Origin: Devosia sp. 66-14
Lineage (GTDB): Bacteria; Pseudomonadota; Alphaproteobacteria; Rhizobiales; Devosiaceae
Reading direction: 5' to 3'
Assembly: GCA_001899085.1 (NCBI GenBank)
Contig: MKVB01000003.1
Location: forward strand, 485,961-527,964
DNA: 42,004 nt
The notes under the pieces are model-generated. The model ran no database searches and was not told the DNA's origin. It saw only the letters and a list, made by a program, of their open reading frames with translations. A program made the position numbers and the translations under genes. Of the stretch, positions 23,901 through 32,399 are shown piece by piece. The first letter of the stretch is position 1; every line of letters starts with the position of its first letter.

Positions 23901-26120
23901 ATGCCGCACAGTACGCCCCTGATCTCGACGATCGTTGCGGGTCTGGTGCTGGCGTTCATCCTCGGCGCGATCGCCAACCGGTTCCGCATGCCGCCGCTGG
24001 TCGGGTACCTGGTGGCCGGCGTGCTGGTCGGGCCGTTCACCCCCGGTTTCGTCGCCGATGCCGAGCTCGCCAACGAGCTCAGCGAGATCGGCGTGATCCT
24101 CCTGATGTTCGGGGTGGGGCTGCATTTCTCGCTCAAGGATCTGCTCAGCGTCCGGGCCGTCGCCATTCCGGGCGCGATCGTGCAGATCGGCGGTGCCACC
24201 ATCATGGGGCTGGGGCTCGCGACCTTGCTCGGCTGGGGGATCGGCGCCGGACTGATCTTCGGCCTGGCGCTGTCGGTCGCCTCGACCGTGGTGCTGCTCA
24301 AAGCGCTGCAGGACCGGCACATGGTCGACAGCGAGCGCGGCCGCATAGCGGTCGGCTGGCTGATCGTCGAGGACCTCGCCATGGTGCTGGCCCTGGTGCT
24401 GATCCCGGCCATTGCCTCGATCAACGGGGTCGAGGGCGCGGCGCTGCACGATCCGTTCGTCGATTTCGTCGAGAACATCTTCGGCATCCATCTCGACCTG
24501 TTCGGCATCCTGGCGGTGACGCTGGTCAAGCTCGCCGCCTTTGTCGGCTTCATGCTGGTGGTGGGGCGGCGGGTGATCCCGTTCATTCTCCACTACACCG
24601 CCCATACCGGCAGCCGCGAACTGTTCCGGCTTGCGGTGCTCGCCATCGCGCTCGGCGTCGCGGCCGGCGCCGCCTATCTGTTCGGCGTGTCGCTGGCGCT
24701 GGGGGCGTTCTTTGCCGGCATGATCCTGTCGGAGAGCGAGCTCAGCCATCGCGCCGCGCAGGAGAGCCTGCCGCTGCGCGACGCCTTCGCGGTGCTGTTC
24801 TTCGTTGCCGTGGGCATGCTGTTCGATCCGATGATCCTTGTCACCGATCCGCTGCCGGTGCTGGCGACGGTGTTCATCATCATCTTCGGCAAGTCGGTGC
24901 TGGCGTTTCTGATCGTGGTGGCGTTCAAGCGCCCGGTGGGAACGGCGCTGACCATCTCGGCCAGCCTCGCACAGATCGGCGAGTTCTCGTTCATCCTCGC
25001 GGCGCTCGGCGTCGGGCTCGGGATCCTGCCGGTGGAAGGGCGTGACCTGATCCTCGCCGGCTCGATCATCTCGATCATCCTCAACCCGGTGATCTTCTTC
25101 GTGCTCGACCTGCTGCGCCCGACGCTGGAAACGCGTTTCGGCCGACCGGCCGAAGCCTTTGCCGGCGGGCCGGTCGAGCGCACCGAGCCTGACCTGGTGG
25201 CGAGCGCGCCGCGCGTGGCAGTGCCCGAGATGCCTCTCGAAGCCGAGCCGACGCAGGTGCCCACCGGGCAATCGGGCCATGTCATCATCGTCGGTTTCGG
25301 CCGCGTCGGCTCGGTGGTGGGCGAAGCCCTGCTGGAAGCCAGGACCCCGTTCCTCGTGGTCGAGGATGCGGAAGGCCGGGCCAATGCGGCGCGGGCCCGG
25401 GGCATCGAGGTGGTGGTCGGGAATGCCGCTGCGTCGAAGGTGCTGACGCTCGCCAACGTTGCCGGGGCGTCCGGCGTGGTGATCGCCATTCCCAACGCCT
25501 TCGAAGCCGGCCAGGCGGTGGAGCAGGCGCGCAAGCAGAACCCGCAGGTGCTGATCGTGGCGCGGGCTCATTCCGATGAGGAAGAGACGCACCTCAAGGC
25601 GCTCGGCGCCAACGTGGTGATCCTGGGCGAGCGCGAGATCGGCCTCGGCATGGTCGACGTGATCAATCGCGACAGCAAGGCCGTGGCCGAAATCACCGCC
25701 GCCGATGCGGTCGAGTCGGTGCTCGCGCCGCTGGCTGCGGCCGGCGCCACGAGGCTGCCGGCCGATCCGAACCTGCTTGCCGAGGCGATCGAGGCGGCGC
25801 AGGTTGAGGTGCAGCACGTCGACAGCGGTCCGGCCGAGCCGCCGGCAGTGGTTTCGGCCTATGGCGAGGAACCGGATGCCGCGACGGAAGCAATGGCGGA
25901 GCCGGATGACAGCGCAGCCGACGCCGAGGACATTGCCGAGCTGGAGGCGTTCGACGTTCCCGTGGTGCAGGCCGCCGACGTGGCGAGACCCGATCCGATA
26001 GTGGGAGCGGCGCCCGCGGTTCAGCCGGTGGTCGCGCGGCCCGACAAGCCGGCCACTACACCCGGCGTGCCGTTCAACCCGGAGGTGCCGCCGCCGGTGC
26101 CCGAGGAAGAGAAGGCGTGA
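23901..26120 (+). CDS. Kef/YbaL-type cation:proton antiporter with RCK domain and acidic tail
   Basis: A 739-residue CPA2-family antiporter. About twelve membrane helices cover residues 8-415, including FGVGLHFSLKDLL, SVASTVVLLKAL and the helix with SASLAQIGEFSFILAALG. A TrkA-N (RCK) nucleotide-binding domain begins at GHVIIVGFGRVGSVV (about 459) and runs to about 580. The last ~140 residues are Ala/Glu/Pro-rich and likely disordered, longer than in E. coli YbaL. K+ or Na+ efflux coupled to H+ entry is the family role. GGAGG lies nine bases before the ATG. No KefF/KefG-like partner is next to it. Confidence 0.92.
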   Translation: MPHSTPLISTIVAGLVLAFILGAIANRFRMPPLVGYLVAGVLVGPFTPGFVADAELANELSEIGVILLMFGVGLHFSLKDLLSVRAVAIPGAIVQIGGATIMGLGLATLLGWGIGAGLIFGLALSVASTVVLLKALQDRHMVDSERGRIAVGWLIVEDLAMVLALVLIPAIASINGVEGAALHDPFVDFVENIFGIHLDLFGILAVTLVKLAAFVGFMLVVGRRVIPFILHYTAHTGSRELFRLAVLAIALGVAAGAAYLFGVSLALGAFFAGMILSESELSHRAAQESLPLRDAFAVLFFVAVGMLFDPMILVTDPLPVLATVFIIIFGKSVLAFLIVVAFKRPVGTALTISASLAQIGEFSFILAALGVGLGILPVEGRDLILAGSIISIILNPVIFFVLDLLRPTLETRFGRPAEAFAGGPVERTEPDLVASAPRVAVPEMPLEAEPTQVPTGQSGHVIIVGFGRVGSVVGEALLEARTPFLVVEDAEGRANAARARGIEVVVGNAAASKVLTLANVAGASGVVIAIPNAFEAGQAVEQARKQNPQVLIVARAHSDEEETHLKALGANVVILGEREIGLGMVDVINRDSKAVAEITAADAVESVLAPLAAAGATRLPADPNLLAEAIEAAQVEVQHVDSGPAEPPAVVSAYGEEPDAATEAMAEPDDSAADAEDIAELEAFDVPVVQAADVARPDPIVGAAPAVQPVVARPDKPATTPGVPFNPEVPPPVPEEEKA

Positions 26121-26175
26121 CGGCCATGCCGGTGCGCAATGGTTTGTTCACGCCGACAACGCTATAGCCAGATGT

Positions 26176-26196
26176 AACGGCCGGCTGGCGGCCGTT
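26176..26196. promoter_or_regulatory. Palindrome in the Rrf2-gene leader
   Basis: AACGGCCG (26176-26183) and CGGCCGTT (26189-26196) are perfect complements around GCTGG, ending 16 bases before the Rrf2 start codon. It could be an autoregulatory operator or an RNA hairpin limiting translation; a TATAGC at 26163-26168 upstream may be the -10. Confidence 0.45.
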
Positions 26197-26212
26197 CCGG
26201 ATTCCGCCCGCG

Positions 26213-26641
26213 ATGATTTCGCAGAAGGCAAAATACGCGCTGAGGGCGCTGGTGGCCCTGACCAAGATTCCGGCCGGCGAGTCGCTGATGATCTCGGAGA
26301 TTTCGCGTGGCCAGGCGATCCCCAAGAAGTTCCTCGAGCAGATCCTCTTGGAGCTCAAGCGCGCCGGCATCGTGATGAGCCGCCGCGGCCGGCTCGGCGG
26401 CTACGTGCTGCTGCGCGCCCCCGAGCAGGTGACGTTCGGTGAAGTGCTGCGATTGATCGACGGGCCGATCGCGCCGCTGCCCTGTCTTTCCAAGATCGCC
26501 TATCGCCGCTGCGTCGACTGCGCCGAAGAATCGAGCTGCGAGATCCGCCACGTCTTCGCCCGCGTCACCATTGCCACCCGCGAAGTGCTCGACCGCACCA
26601 CGCTGGCCGACGCCGTGGTCGCCAACGACGTGCTGGTGTAG
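26213..26641 (+). CDS. Rrf2-family (IscR/RirA/CymR-like) regulator
   Basis: A 142-residue Rrf2 protein. The winged helix shows SQKAKYALRALVALTKIP, then ISEISRGQAIPKKFLEQILLELKRAGIVMSRRGRLGGYVL. Four cysteines follow at residues 91, 100, 103 and 109, around the position of the three cluster ligands of RirA and IscR (about 91-105). An iron-sulfur cluster is therefore plausible. It may sense iron-sulfur or sulfur status: the next genes downstream on the same strand encode the sulfate importer, and Rrf2 proteins of the CymR type control sulfur uptake. The gap of about 450 bp holds repeats, so co-transcription is uncertain. Confidence 0.9.
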   Translation: MISQKAKYALRALVALTKIPAGESLMISEISRGQAIPKKFLEQILLELKRAGIVMSRRGRLGGYVLLRAPEQVTFGEVLRLIDGPIAPLPCLSKIAYRRCVDCAEESSCEIRHVFARVTIATREVLDRTTLADAVVANDVLV

Positions 26642-26678
26642 GCGCGGAAGGTTACCTCCGTCCCTCCCCACTCACCGG

Positions 26679-26822
26679 CCGTCATCCCGGCGAAAGCCGG
26701 GACCCAGTGCACCGCTCCTTCCAAGACCACCTGACTGGCCGACCCTGCCGTGAAAGACCGGCGGGGATGGCATGTGATTGAGCCATCGAGCAGTGGGTCC
26801 CGACTTTCGTCGGGATGACGGC
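26679..26822. repeat. Inverted pair of REP-like elements (family A), second locus
   Basis: The left arm (26679-26711) and right arm (26790-26822) are reverse complements with about three mismatches. Each is built on a small palindrome of the type CCCGGCGAAAGCCGGG. Same family as the pair at 17711-17811. It occupies much of the 452-bp gap between the Rrf2 gene and sbp; no gene was found in that gap. Confidence 0.8.
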
Positions 26823-27034
26823 AGGTGGGTGGCGCCGCTTCTCAGCACCCCTGCAACCCACCCGCTCCCCCTCGCGTTTTACCCTGTCGCTCGCGGCTGA
26901 ACACGGTTTCATCTTGCGCAAAGCCATGCTCATCCACAGGGGTGGAATCGAGGTTTGCGCAACGGTGGTGCTGCTGCTAGCCTTCCCGGAGAAAGCTTTT
27001 CCGCTTGGCTGGACCACCACGACCTGCGGCTTCC

Positions 27035-27062
27035 TTGAGAATGCCGACTGACCAGGTAGAGT
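27035..27062 (+). promoter_or_regulatory. Promoter candidate for the sulfate importer operon
   Basis: TTGAGA (27035-27040, 5 of 6 to consensus) and TAGAGT (27057-27062, 4 of 6) are 16 bases apart, predicting a start near 27069 and a leader of about 25 bases. An AAAGCTTT core (26992-26999) lies some 35 bp upstream. Confidence 0.4.
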
Positions 27063-27093
27063 TACGGTAGTTGATCTTCACCAGGAGGACATG

Positions 27094-28125
27094 ATGAAGA
27101 GAACGGCCAGAATTCTCGCGCTTGGCGGCCTCGCCGTGGCGCTCGCCTTCACCGGCGCCGTCACTGCCCGCGCCCAGGACCAGACGCTGCTCAACGTGTC
27201 ATACGATCCGACACGCGAGCTCTATGTGCAGTTCAACGAGGCGTTCGCCAAGCACTGGAAGGACACCACCGGCGGCAACGTCACCATCGAGCAGAGCCAT
27301 GGCGGCTCGGGCAAGCAGGCCCAGGCGGTGATCGACGGGCTCAGCGCCGATGTCGTCACCCTGGCGCTCGAAGGCGACATCAACGCCATCGTCGACAAAT
27401 CCGGGCTGATCGACGCCAACTGGCGCTCCGAGTTCCCCAACAACTCGACGCCTTACACCTCGACCATCGTGTTCCTGGTGCGCAAGGGCAACCCCAAGGC
27501 GATCAACGATTGGGGCGACCTGATCAAGGATGGCGTCGAGGTGATCACGCCCAACCCCAAGACCTCGGGCGGCGCGCGCTGGAACTACCTCGCCGCGTGG
27601 GCCTATGCCAACAAGACGTTCGGCGGCGACGAGGCCAAGGACATCGACTTCATCAAGCAGCTCTATGCGCATGTGCCGGTGCTCGATACCGGGGCTCGCG
27701 GCTCGACCGTGACCTTCGCGCAGAAGGAGCTGGGCGACGTGCTGCTGGCCTGGGAGAACGAGGCATTCCTGGTGCTCGACGAATTCGGCGCCGATAATTT
27801 CGACGTGGTCTATCCCCCGTCGTCGATCCTCGCCGAGCCGCCGGTGGCCATCGTCGACAAGAATGTCGAGGCGCATGGCACCGCCGATCTCGCCAAGGCC
27901 TATATCGAATATCTCTACTCCCCCGAGGGTCAGACGCTGGCGGCCAAGAACCACTATCGCCCGTCCGACCCGTCCGTCGTCACCGACCAGGCGCTGGTCG
28001 AAGCCTTCCCAAAGATCGATCTGATCTCTATTGATGATCCGCTTTTCGGCGGCTGGAAGACGGCGCAGCCCAAGCATTTCGGGGACGGGGGCATCTTTGA
28101 CCAGGTCTACACCCCTGCGCAGTAA
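27094..28125 (+). CDS. sbp: Sulfate ABC importer, periplasmic binding protein
   Basis: A 343-residue periplasmic sulfate-binding protein (Sbp/CysP family). Residues 1-28 are a Sec signal peptide ending TARAQD. The mature start [20 protein letters not shown], then [16 protein letters not shown] and [10 protein letters not shown], are family signatures; the SHGGSGKQ loop lines the anion site. [19 protein letters not shown] and RPSDP further support it. AGGAGG ends five bases before ATG 27094; the ATG at 27091 is only two bases from it and less likely. Thiosulfate may also be bound, since Sbp and CysP overlap in specificity. First gene of sbp-cysT-cysW-cysA. Confidence 0.95.
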   Translation: MKRTARILALGGLAVALAFTGAVTARAQDQTLLNVSYDPTRELYVQFNEAFAKHWKDTTGGNVTIEQSHGGSGKQAQAVIDGLSADVVTLALEGDINAIVDKSGLIDANWRSEFPNNSTPYTSTIVFLVRKGNPKAINDWGDLIKDGVEVITPNPKTSGGARWNYLAAWAYANKTFGGDEAKDIDFIKQLYAHVPVLDTGARGSTVTFAQKELGDVLLAWENEAFLVLDEFGADNFDVVYPPSSILAEPPVAIVDKNVEAHGTADLAKAYIEYLYSPEGQTLAAKNHYRPSDPSVVTDQALVEAFPKIDLISIDDPLFGGWKTAQPKHFGDGGIFDQVYTPAQ

Positions 28126-28167
28126 TGCAGCGGCTGGGGCGCCGAACGGCGCCGCCCGGAACCCATC

Positions 28168-28189
28168 CCACCCCGCGCGAGCGGGGTGG
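28168..28189 (+). promoter_or_regulatory. Hairpin with GCGA tetraloop covering the cysT ribosome site
   Basis: A 9-bp perfect stem (CCACCCCGC, 28168-28176, with GCGGGGTGG, 28181-28189) closes on GCGA, a GNRA-type loop. The 3' arm contains the GGTGG of the cysT Shine-Dalgarno sequence. A smaller GGCGCC/GGCGCC hairpin precedes it (about 28139-28155). It probably lowers permease translation relative to the binding protein and protects the sbp message end. Confidence 0.6.
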
Positions 28190-28195
28190 AGCTTT

Positions 28196-29083
28196 GTGAA
28201 GCCCAGCGTCATACCGGGGTTCGGGCTGACGTTCGGTTATACCATCCTCTATCTCAGCCTGATCGTGCTGATCCCGATCGCCGGCCTGTTCCTCAAGGCG
28301 GCGACCACCCCGATCGAGCAGATCATCAGGATCGCCACCTCGCCGCGCACGCTGAAGGCGCTGGAGGTGAGCTTCGGCTCGTCGCTGATCGCGGCGCTGG
28401 TCAATGTGGTGTTCGGCATCATCGTCGCCTGGGTGCTGGTGCGCTACAAGTTCCCCGGCCGACGGCTGCTCGATGCCATAGTCGACCTGCCGTTCGCGCT
28501 GCCGACGGCGGTGGCGGGCATTGCGCTTTCGACGCTCTATGCCCCCAAGGGCTGGGTGGGCTCGCTGTTCTCGGACAAGGGGCCGCTGTGGCAGTGGTGG
28601 CACGGCCAGACCTGGCTGCCGTTCGGGCTCAGCGAATTCTCGCTCAACTTCAAGATCGCCTACACCCCCACCGGCATCGTCATCGCGCTGATCTTCATCG
28701 GCCTGCCGTTCGTCGTGCGCACGGTGCAGCCGGTGCTCGAAGAGTTCGAGCAGGAACTCGAGGAGGCTGCCGCGACGCTGGGCGCCAATCGCTGGCAGAC
28801 CATCACCAGCGTGATCCTGCCGCGGCTGACGCCGGCGCTGCTGACCGGCTTTGCTCTGGCCTTCGCCCGTGCCGTCGGCGAGTACGGCTCGGTGATCTTC
28901 ATCGCCGGTAACCTGCCCAACATCTCAGAGATCGCCCCGGTGCTGATCGTCATCAAGCTGGAGGAGTTCGACCAGGCGGGTGCGGCGGTGATCGCCGGCA
29001 TCATGCTGATCATCGCCTTCGTCATGCTGCTGGTGATCAACCTGATCCAGGCCTGGGCGCGCCGGAGGTTCGGCAATGTTTGA
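28196..29083 (+). CDS. cysT: Sulfate ABC importer permease CysT (CysU)
   Basis: A 295-residue inner-membrane permease with about six helices. The start VKPSVIPGFGLTFGYTILYLSLIVLIPIAGL is the typical CysT opening. The ATPase-contact loop reads LEEAAATLGANRWQTITSVILPRL, and AFARAVGEYGSVIFIAGNLP is a sulfate-permease hallmark. GTG 28196 is chosen because GGTGGAG lies five bases upstream and homologues begin just before the first helix. The frame is open 55 codons further up without homology. The gene overlaps cysW by 8 bases. Confidence 0.93.
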   Translation: MKPSVIPGFGLTFGYTILYLSLIVLIPIAGLFLKAATTPIEQIIRIATSPRTLKALEVSFGSSLIAALVNVVFGIIVAWVLVRYKFPGRRLLDAIVDLPFALPTAVAGIALSTLYAPKGWVGSLFSDKGPLWQWWHGQTWLPFGLSEFSLNFKIAYTPTGIVIALIFIGLPFVVRTVQPVLEEFEQELEEAAATLGANRWQTITSVILPRLTPALLTGFALAFARAVGEYGSVIFIAGNLPNISEIAPVLIVIKLEEFDQAGAAVIAGIMLIIAFVMLLVINLIQAWARRRFGNV

Positions 29084-29969
29084 ACCGGAAGTCGTCTATG
29101 ACAGCCGGCGGGTGATCCTGCCCACCGACCACACCCGCCCGACCACGGAACGGGTCTGGGTGCGGCGCCTGCTGATCGGCATTGCCGTCGCCTTCATGGC
29201 CTTCGTGCTGGTACTGCCGCTGGTGCTGGTGTTCACCGAGGCTTTCCGGAAAGGCGCCGACACCTATTTCGCCGCCTTCGCCGATCGGCAGTCGCAGCAG
29301 GCGATCATCCTGACCCTGCTGGTGGCGGTGATCGCGGTGCCGCTCAACCTGGTGTTCGGCGTCGCCGCCGCCTGGTGCGTCGCCAAGTACGAGTTCTGGG
29401 GCAAGAGCTTTCTGACCACGCTGATCGACCTGCCGTTCTCGGTGTCGCCGGTGGTGTCGGGCATGGTCTATGTGCTGCTGTTCGGGGCGCAGAGCATGCT
29501 CCATCCGCTGCTCAAGGCCTATAATATCGAGATCATCTTCGCGGTGCCGGGTATCGTGCTGGCGACGGTGTTCGTCACCTTCCCGTTCATCGCGCGCGAA
29601 CTGATCCCGCTGATGCAGGACCAGGGCAATACCGATGAGGAAGCCGCCCTGTCGCTCGGCGCCACCGGCTGGCAGACCTTCACCCGGGTGACGCTGCCCA
29701 ATATCAAGTGGGGGCTGCTCTATGGCGTGCTGCTCTGCAACGCCCGCGCCATGGGCGAGTTCGGGGCGGTGTCGGTGGTTTCCGGCCATATCCGCGGCAA
29801 GACCACGACCATGCCGCTCGACATCGAAATCCTCTACAACGAGTACAATTTCACCGCCGCCTTCGCCATCGCCTCGCTGCTCGCCATGCTGGCACTGGTG
29901 ACGCTGGTGTTCAAAACCATCCTCGAGTACCGCTTCGGAGACGAACTGGCGGGGACTCGCCGACATTAG
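29076..29969 (+). CDS. cysW: Sulfate ABC importer permease CysW
   Basis: A 297-residue permease pairing with CysT. Family blocks include FSVSPVVSGMVYVLLFG, the EAA loop DEEAALSLGATGWQTFTRVTLPNIKWGLLYG, and NARAMGEFGAVSVVSGHIRGKT, the last nearly diagnostic of CysW. The ATG at 29076 lies inside the end of cysT (8-base overlap), so translation is coupled. cysA follows after 75 bp, a longer gap than elsewhere in the operon. Confidence 0.95.
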   Translation: MFEPEVVYDSRRVILPTDHTRPTTERVWVRRLLIGIAVAFMAFVLVLPLVLVFTEAFRKGADTYFAAFADRQSQQAIILTLLVAVIAVPLNLVFGVAAAWCVAKYEFWGKSFLTTLIDLPFSVSPVVSGMVYVLLFGAQSMLHPLLKAYNIEIIFAVPGIVLATVFVTFPFIARELIPLMQDQGNTDEEAALSLGATGWQTFTRVTLPNIKWGLLYGVLLCNARAMGEFGAVSVVSGHIRGKTTTMPLDIEILYNEYNFTAAFAIASLLAMLALVTLVFKTILEYRFGDELAGTRRH

Positions 29970-30044
29970 GAGCGTCTTCCGGGGAGAGCGTCCTGAGTTT
30001 TCCCCGAGCGCGACTGAGCAGAAGAACTGAAAGGGCCTCCCAGT

Positions 30045-31082
30045 TTGGATATCCGCGTCGACACCGTCCGCAAGGAATTCTCGCATTACCCCGCGCTCAA
30101 CGACGTGTCGCTCGAGGTCAAGTCGAGCGAACTGATCGCGCTGCTGGGGCCGTCGGGCTCGGGCAAGACCACGCTGCTGCGGCTGATCGCGGGGCTCGAA
30201 ATGCCCACGGCCGGCCGGATCTTCTTCGGCGACGAGGATGCGTCGTCCAAGACGGTGCAGGAGCGCAATGTCGGCTTCGTGTTCCAGGCCTACGCGCTGT
30301 TCCGCAACATGACGGTGCTCGACAATATCTCGTTCGGGCTGAAGGTGCGGCCGCGCGCGACCCGCCCGCCCAAGGCCGAGATCCGTCGCCGGGCGATGGA
30401 ACTGCTCGAACTGGTGCAACTGGGCGGGCTGGAAAAGCGCTTCCCGCAGCAGCTTTCCGGCGGTCAGCGGCAGCGTGTGGCGCTGGCGCGGGCGCTGGCC
30501 ATCGAGCCGCGCGTGCTGCTGCTCGACGAGCCGTTCGGCGCTCTCGATGCGCAGGTGCGCAAGGAGCTCAGGAAGTGGTTGCGCGAGATCCATGATCGCA
30601 CCGGCCACACCACGGTGTTCGTGACGCACGACCAGGAGGAAGCGCTGGAGCTGGCCGATCGGCTGGTGGTGATGAGCCAGGGCAAGATCGAACAGGTCGG
30701 TACCCCCGACGATGTCTATGATCGCCCGAACTCGCCGTTCGTATTCTCGTTCATCGGCGAGTCGAGCTCGATCCCGGTATCGGTCGAAAACCACGAGCTG
30801 TGGGTCGGCGGCCGGGCCATCGGGTTGCCGGCGCCCAATGATGCGGCGGGGGCGGCCAAGCTGTTCTTCCGGCCGCATGACGTGGAACTGGTCGATGACG
30901 GCGCGGCGCTTGCCGGCGTCGTTGTGGCTTCGCGCCGCGTCGGCGGCACGCGCCGCGTCGAGCTCGAGATCGGTGGCCTGCCCGAACGGGTGGAGATCGA
31001 CCTGCCGTTCGACCACCCGGCCGGCGAGAAGAGCCGTATCGCCTTCCGCCCCAAGCGCTGGCGGGTGTTCCCACAGGGTTGA
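30045..31082 (+). CDS. cysA: Sulfate ABC importer ATPase CysA (TTG start)
   Basis: A 345-residue ATPase. Walker A is GPSGSGKTT (about residues 35-43), the Q-loop FQAYALF, the signature LSGGQRQR, Walker B VLLLDEPFGALD and the switch His in VTHDQ. The C-terminal ~110 residues form a TOBE-like regulatory domain (KLFFRPHDVELV). The start is TTG at 30045, opening DIRVDTVRKEF as in homologues, with AAAGGG about nine bases upstream; no nearby ATG fits. It energises CysT/CysW. The gene runs tail-to-tail into the diguanylate cyclase gene with only 10 bp between them. Confidence 0.95.
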   Translation: MDIRVDTVRKEFSHYPALNDVSLEVKSSELIALLGPSGSGKTTLLRLIAGLEMPTAGRIFFGDEDASSKTVQERNVGFVFQAYALFRNMTVLDNISFGLKVRPRATRPPKAEIRRRAMELLELVQLGGLEKRFPQQLSGGQRQRVALARALAIEPRVLLLDEPFGALDAQVRKELRKWLREIHDRTGHTTVFVTHDQEEALELADRLVVMSQGKIEQVGTPDDVYDRPNSPFVFSFIGESSSIPVSVENHELWVGGRAIGLPAPNDAAGAAKLFFRPHDVELVDDGAALAGVVVASRRVGGTRRVELEIGGLPERVEIDLPFDHPAGEKSRIAFRPKRWRVFPQG

Positions 31083-31092
31083 GGCGACGATT

Positions 31093-32313
31093 CTAGCTCT
31101 GGCGGCGGTTGAGCGCCGGGGCAACGAGGCGCGGCGCGCCGCCCAGCGCCAATAGTGTTCCCGATGGAAGCGGCGCGGCATCGAGCGCCTCGACAATGGT
31201 GCGGTTTCGCCCGGCATGCTTGGCGGCATAGAGCTGGCGGTCGGCCCGTTGCAGGCCGGCCCAGATATCACGATCGAGATCGTGCAACTGGGCGACGCCG
31301 AAGCTGCAGGTGACCGGCGGGCCGCGGCTCACGTCGGTTTCGGCGACCAGACGGCGCAGCCGCTCGGCCAGCTCGAACCCTTCTTCCGCAGTGCTGTTGG
31401 GCAGCACCACGACGAACTCTTCGCCGCCGATGCGGGCGACGAGGTCGGTGGCGCGACAGCTGGTGCGCAGCAACATGCCGATCCGCTCCAACACCAGGTC
31501 GCCGGCATGGTGGCCGAACTGGTCGTTGATCGCCTTGAAGTGGTCGATATCGCAGGCGACCAGGGCGATCGGGCGCTGCGCCGGCTGTTCCAGCAGTTCG
31601 GCAGCGCGCGTGTCGAGGCCGCGCCGGTTGAGCGTGCCGGTGAGGGCATCGGTATCGCGCTCGCGCTGCAGGCCGGCCATCAGGTCGGCAGCGGTGACGA
31701 GGACGAGGGCAATACCGATGACGACGCCGAACACGGCGCCGGCATACATGGTCAGCACCCAGAAATCGGTGCGGCCAAAACTGGCGGGATCGGAGATGCG
31801 GCTGCCGATATTGCCTGCCGTCAGCAGGGTGCGCGGGAAGAAATGCAGCGCCAGGGCGAGCAGCAGCCAGATCAGGGCGCGCTCGGCGAGGCTGCCATCG
31901 GCAAGGCGCCGGGCATGCCAGGCGCCGGCGAGGAGAATCAGGCCGAGGCCGAAATTGAGCACGTAGATGCGGATCAGCAACCGGTCGTCGACATAGCTGA
32001 ACCACGCCAGGGTTGCGACCATCACCACCGGCAGCAACAGCAGCGGCGGCGGGATGCCGCGACGACCGGAGCGCCAGGTGATGCCGAGCGCCAACAGCGC
32101 CGCGCCGGCGGCGTAGAGGTGAGCCGAGACCACCGAACTGAAGGCCGATTGCGGCGGCAGTTCCAGCACCTGCACCAGAATCGCGGCGCCGAAGCCGGCA
32201 AAGGCCCCCGCCAGCGGCAACAGATGCAGCCGACGCCGGTCGAGCAGCCACAGGCCTCCCAGCGTCGCGGCGAACGCGGCCAGCAGGATCGGCGGAATGA
32301 GCATGAGGTGCAT
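31093..32313 (-). CDS. Membrane-bound diguanylate cyclase
   Basis: A 406-residue GGDEF protein. Residues 1-210 hold about seven to eight membrane helices forming an N-terminal sensor with no recognised name. The cyclase domain follows (about 222-380), with the start DALTGTLNRRGLD, the metal/substrate DIDHFKAIND, and the active site GGEEF at 296-300. The inhibitory I-site RATD sits five residues before GGEEF, so product feedback is expected. No EAL domain is present. ATG 32313 is used; ATG 32304 is a possible start. It converges on cysA and lies 86 bp after the DMT exporter gene on the same strand. Confidence 0.92.
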   Translation of the reverse strand: MHLMLIPPILLAAFAATLGGLWLLDRRRLHLLPLAGAFAGFGAAILVQVLELPPQSAFSSVVSAHLYAAGAALLALGITWRSGRRGIPPPLLLLPVVMVATLAWFSYVDDRLLIRIYVLNFGLGLILLAGAWHARRLADGSLAERALIWLLLALALHFFPRTLLTAGNIGSRISDPASFGRTDFWVLTMYAGAVFGVVIGIALVLVTAADLMAGLQRERDTDALTGTLNRRGLDTRAAELLEQPAQRPIALVACDIDHFKAINDQFGHHAGDLVLERIGMLLRTSCRATDLVARIGGEEFVVVLPNSTAEEGFELAERLRRLVAETDVSRGPPVTCSFGVAQLHDLDRDIWAGLQRADRQLYAAKHAGRNRTIVEALDAAPLPSGTLLALGGAPRLVAPALNRRQS

Positions 32314-32399
32314 CGGCAGCAGTCCGGCAAATGGACCTTCACCTAGCCCTTGCCGGTAAACAGCCCGCTATGCCGATCGGGAAAATACCGCCGTTCGGG

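Noticed and set aside
26642-27093. Possible gene in the gap before sbp (78-codon frame at 26815)
   Set aside because: It begins in the REP arm, lacks a ribosome site and crosses the predicted promoter.
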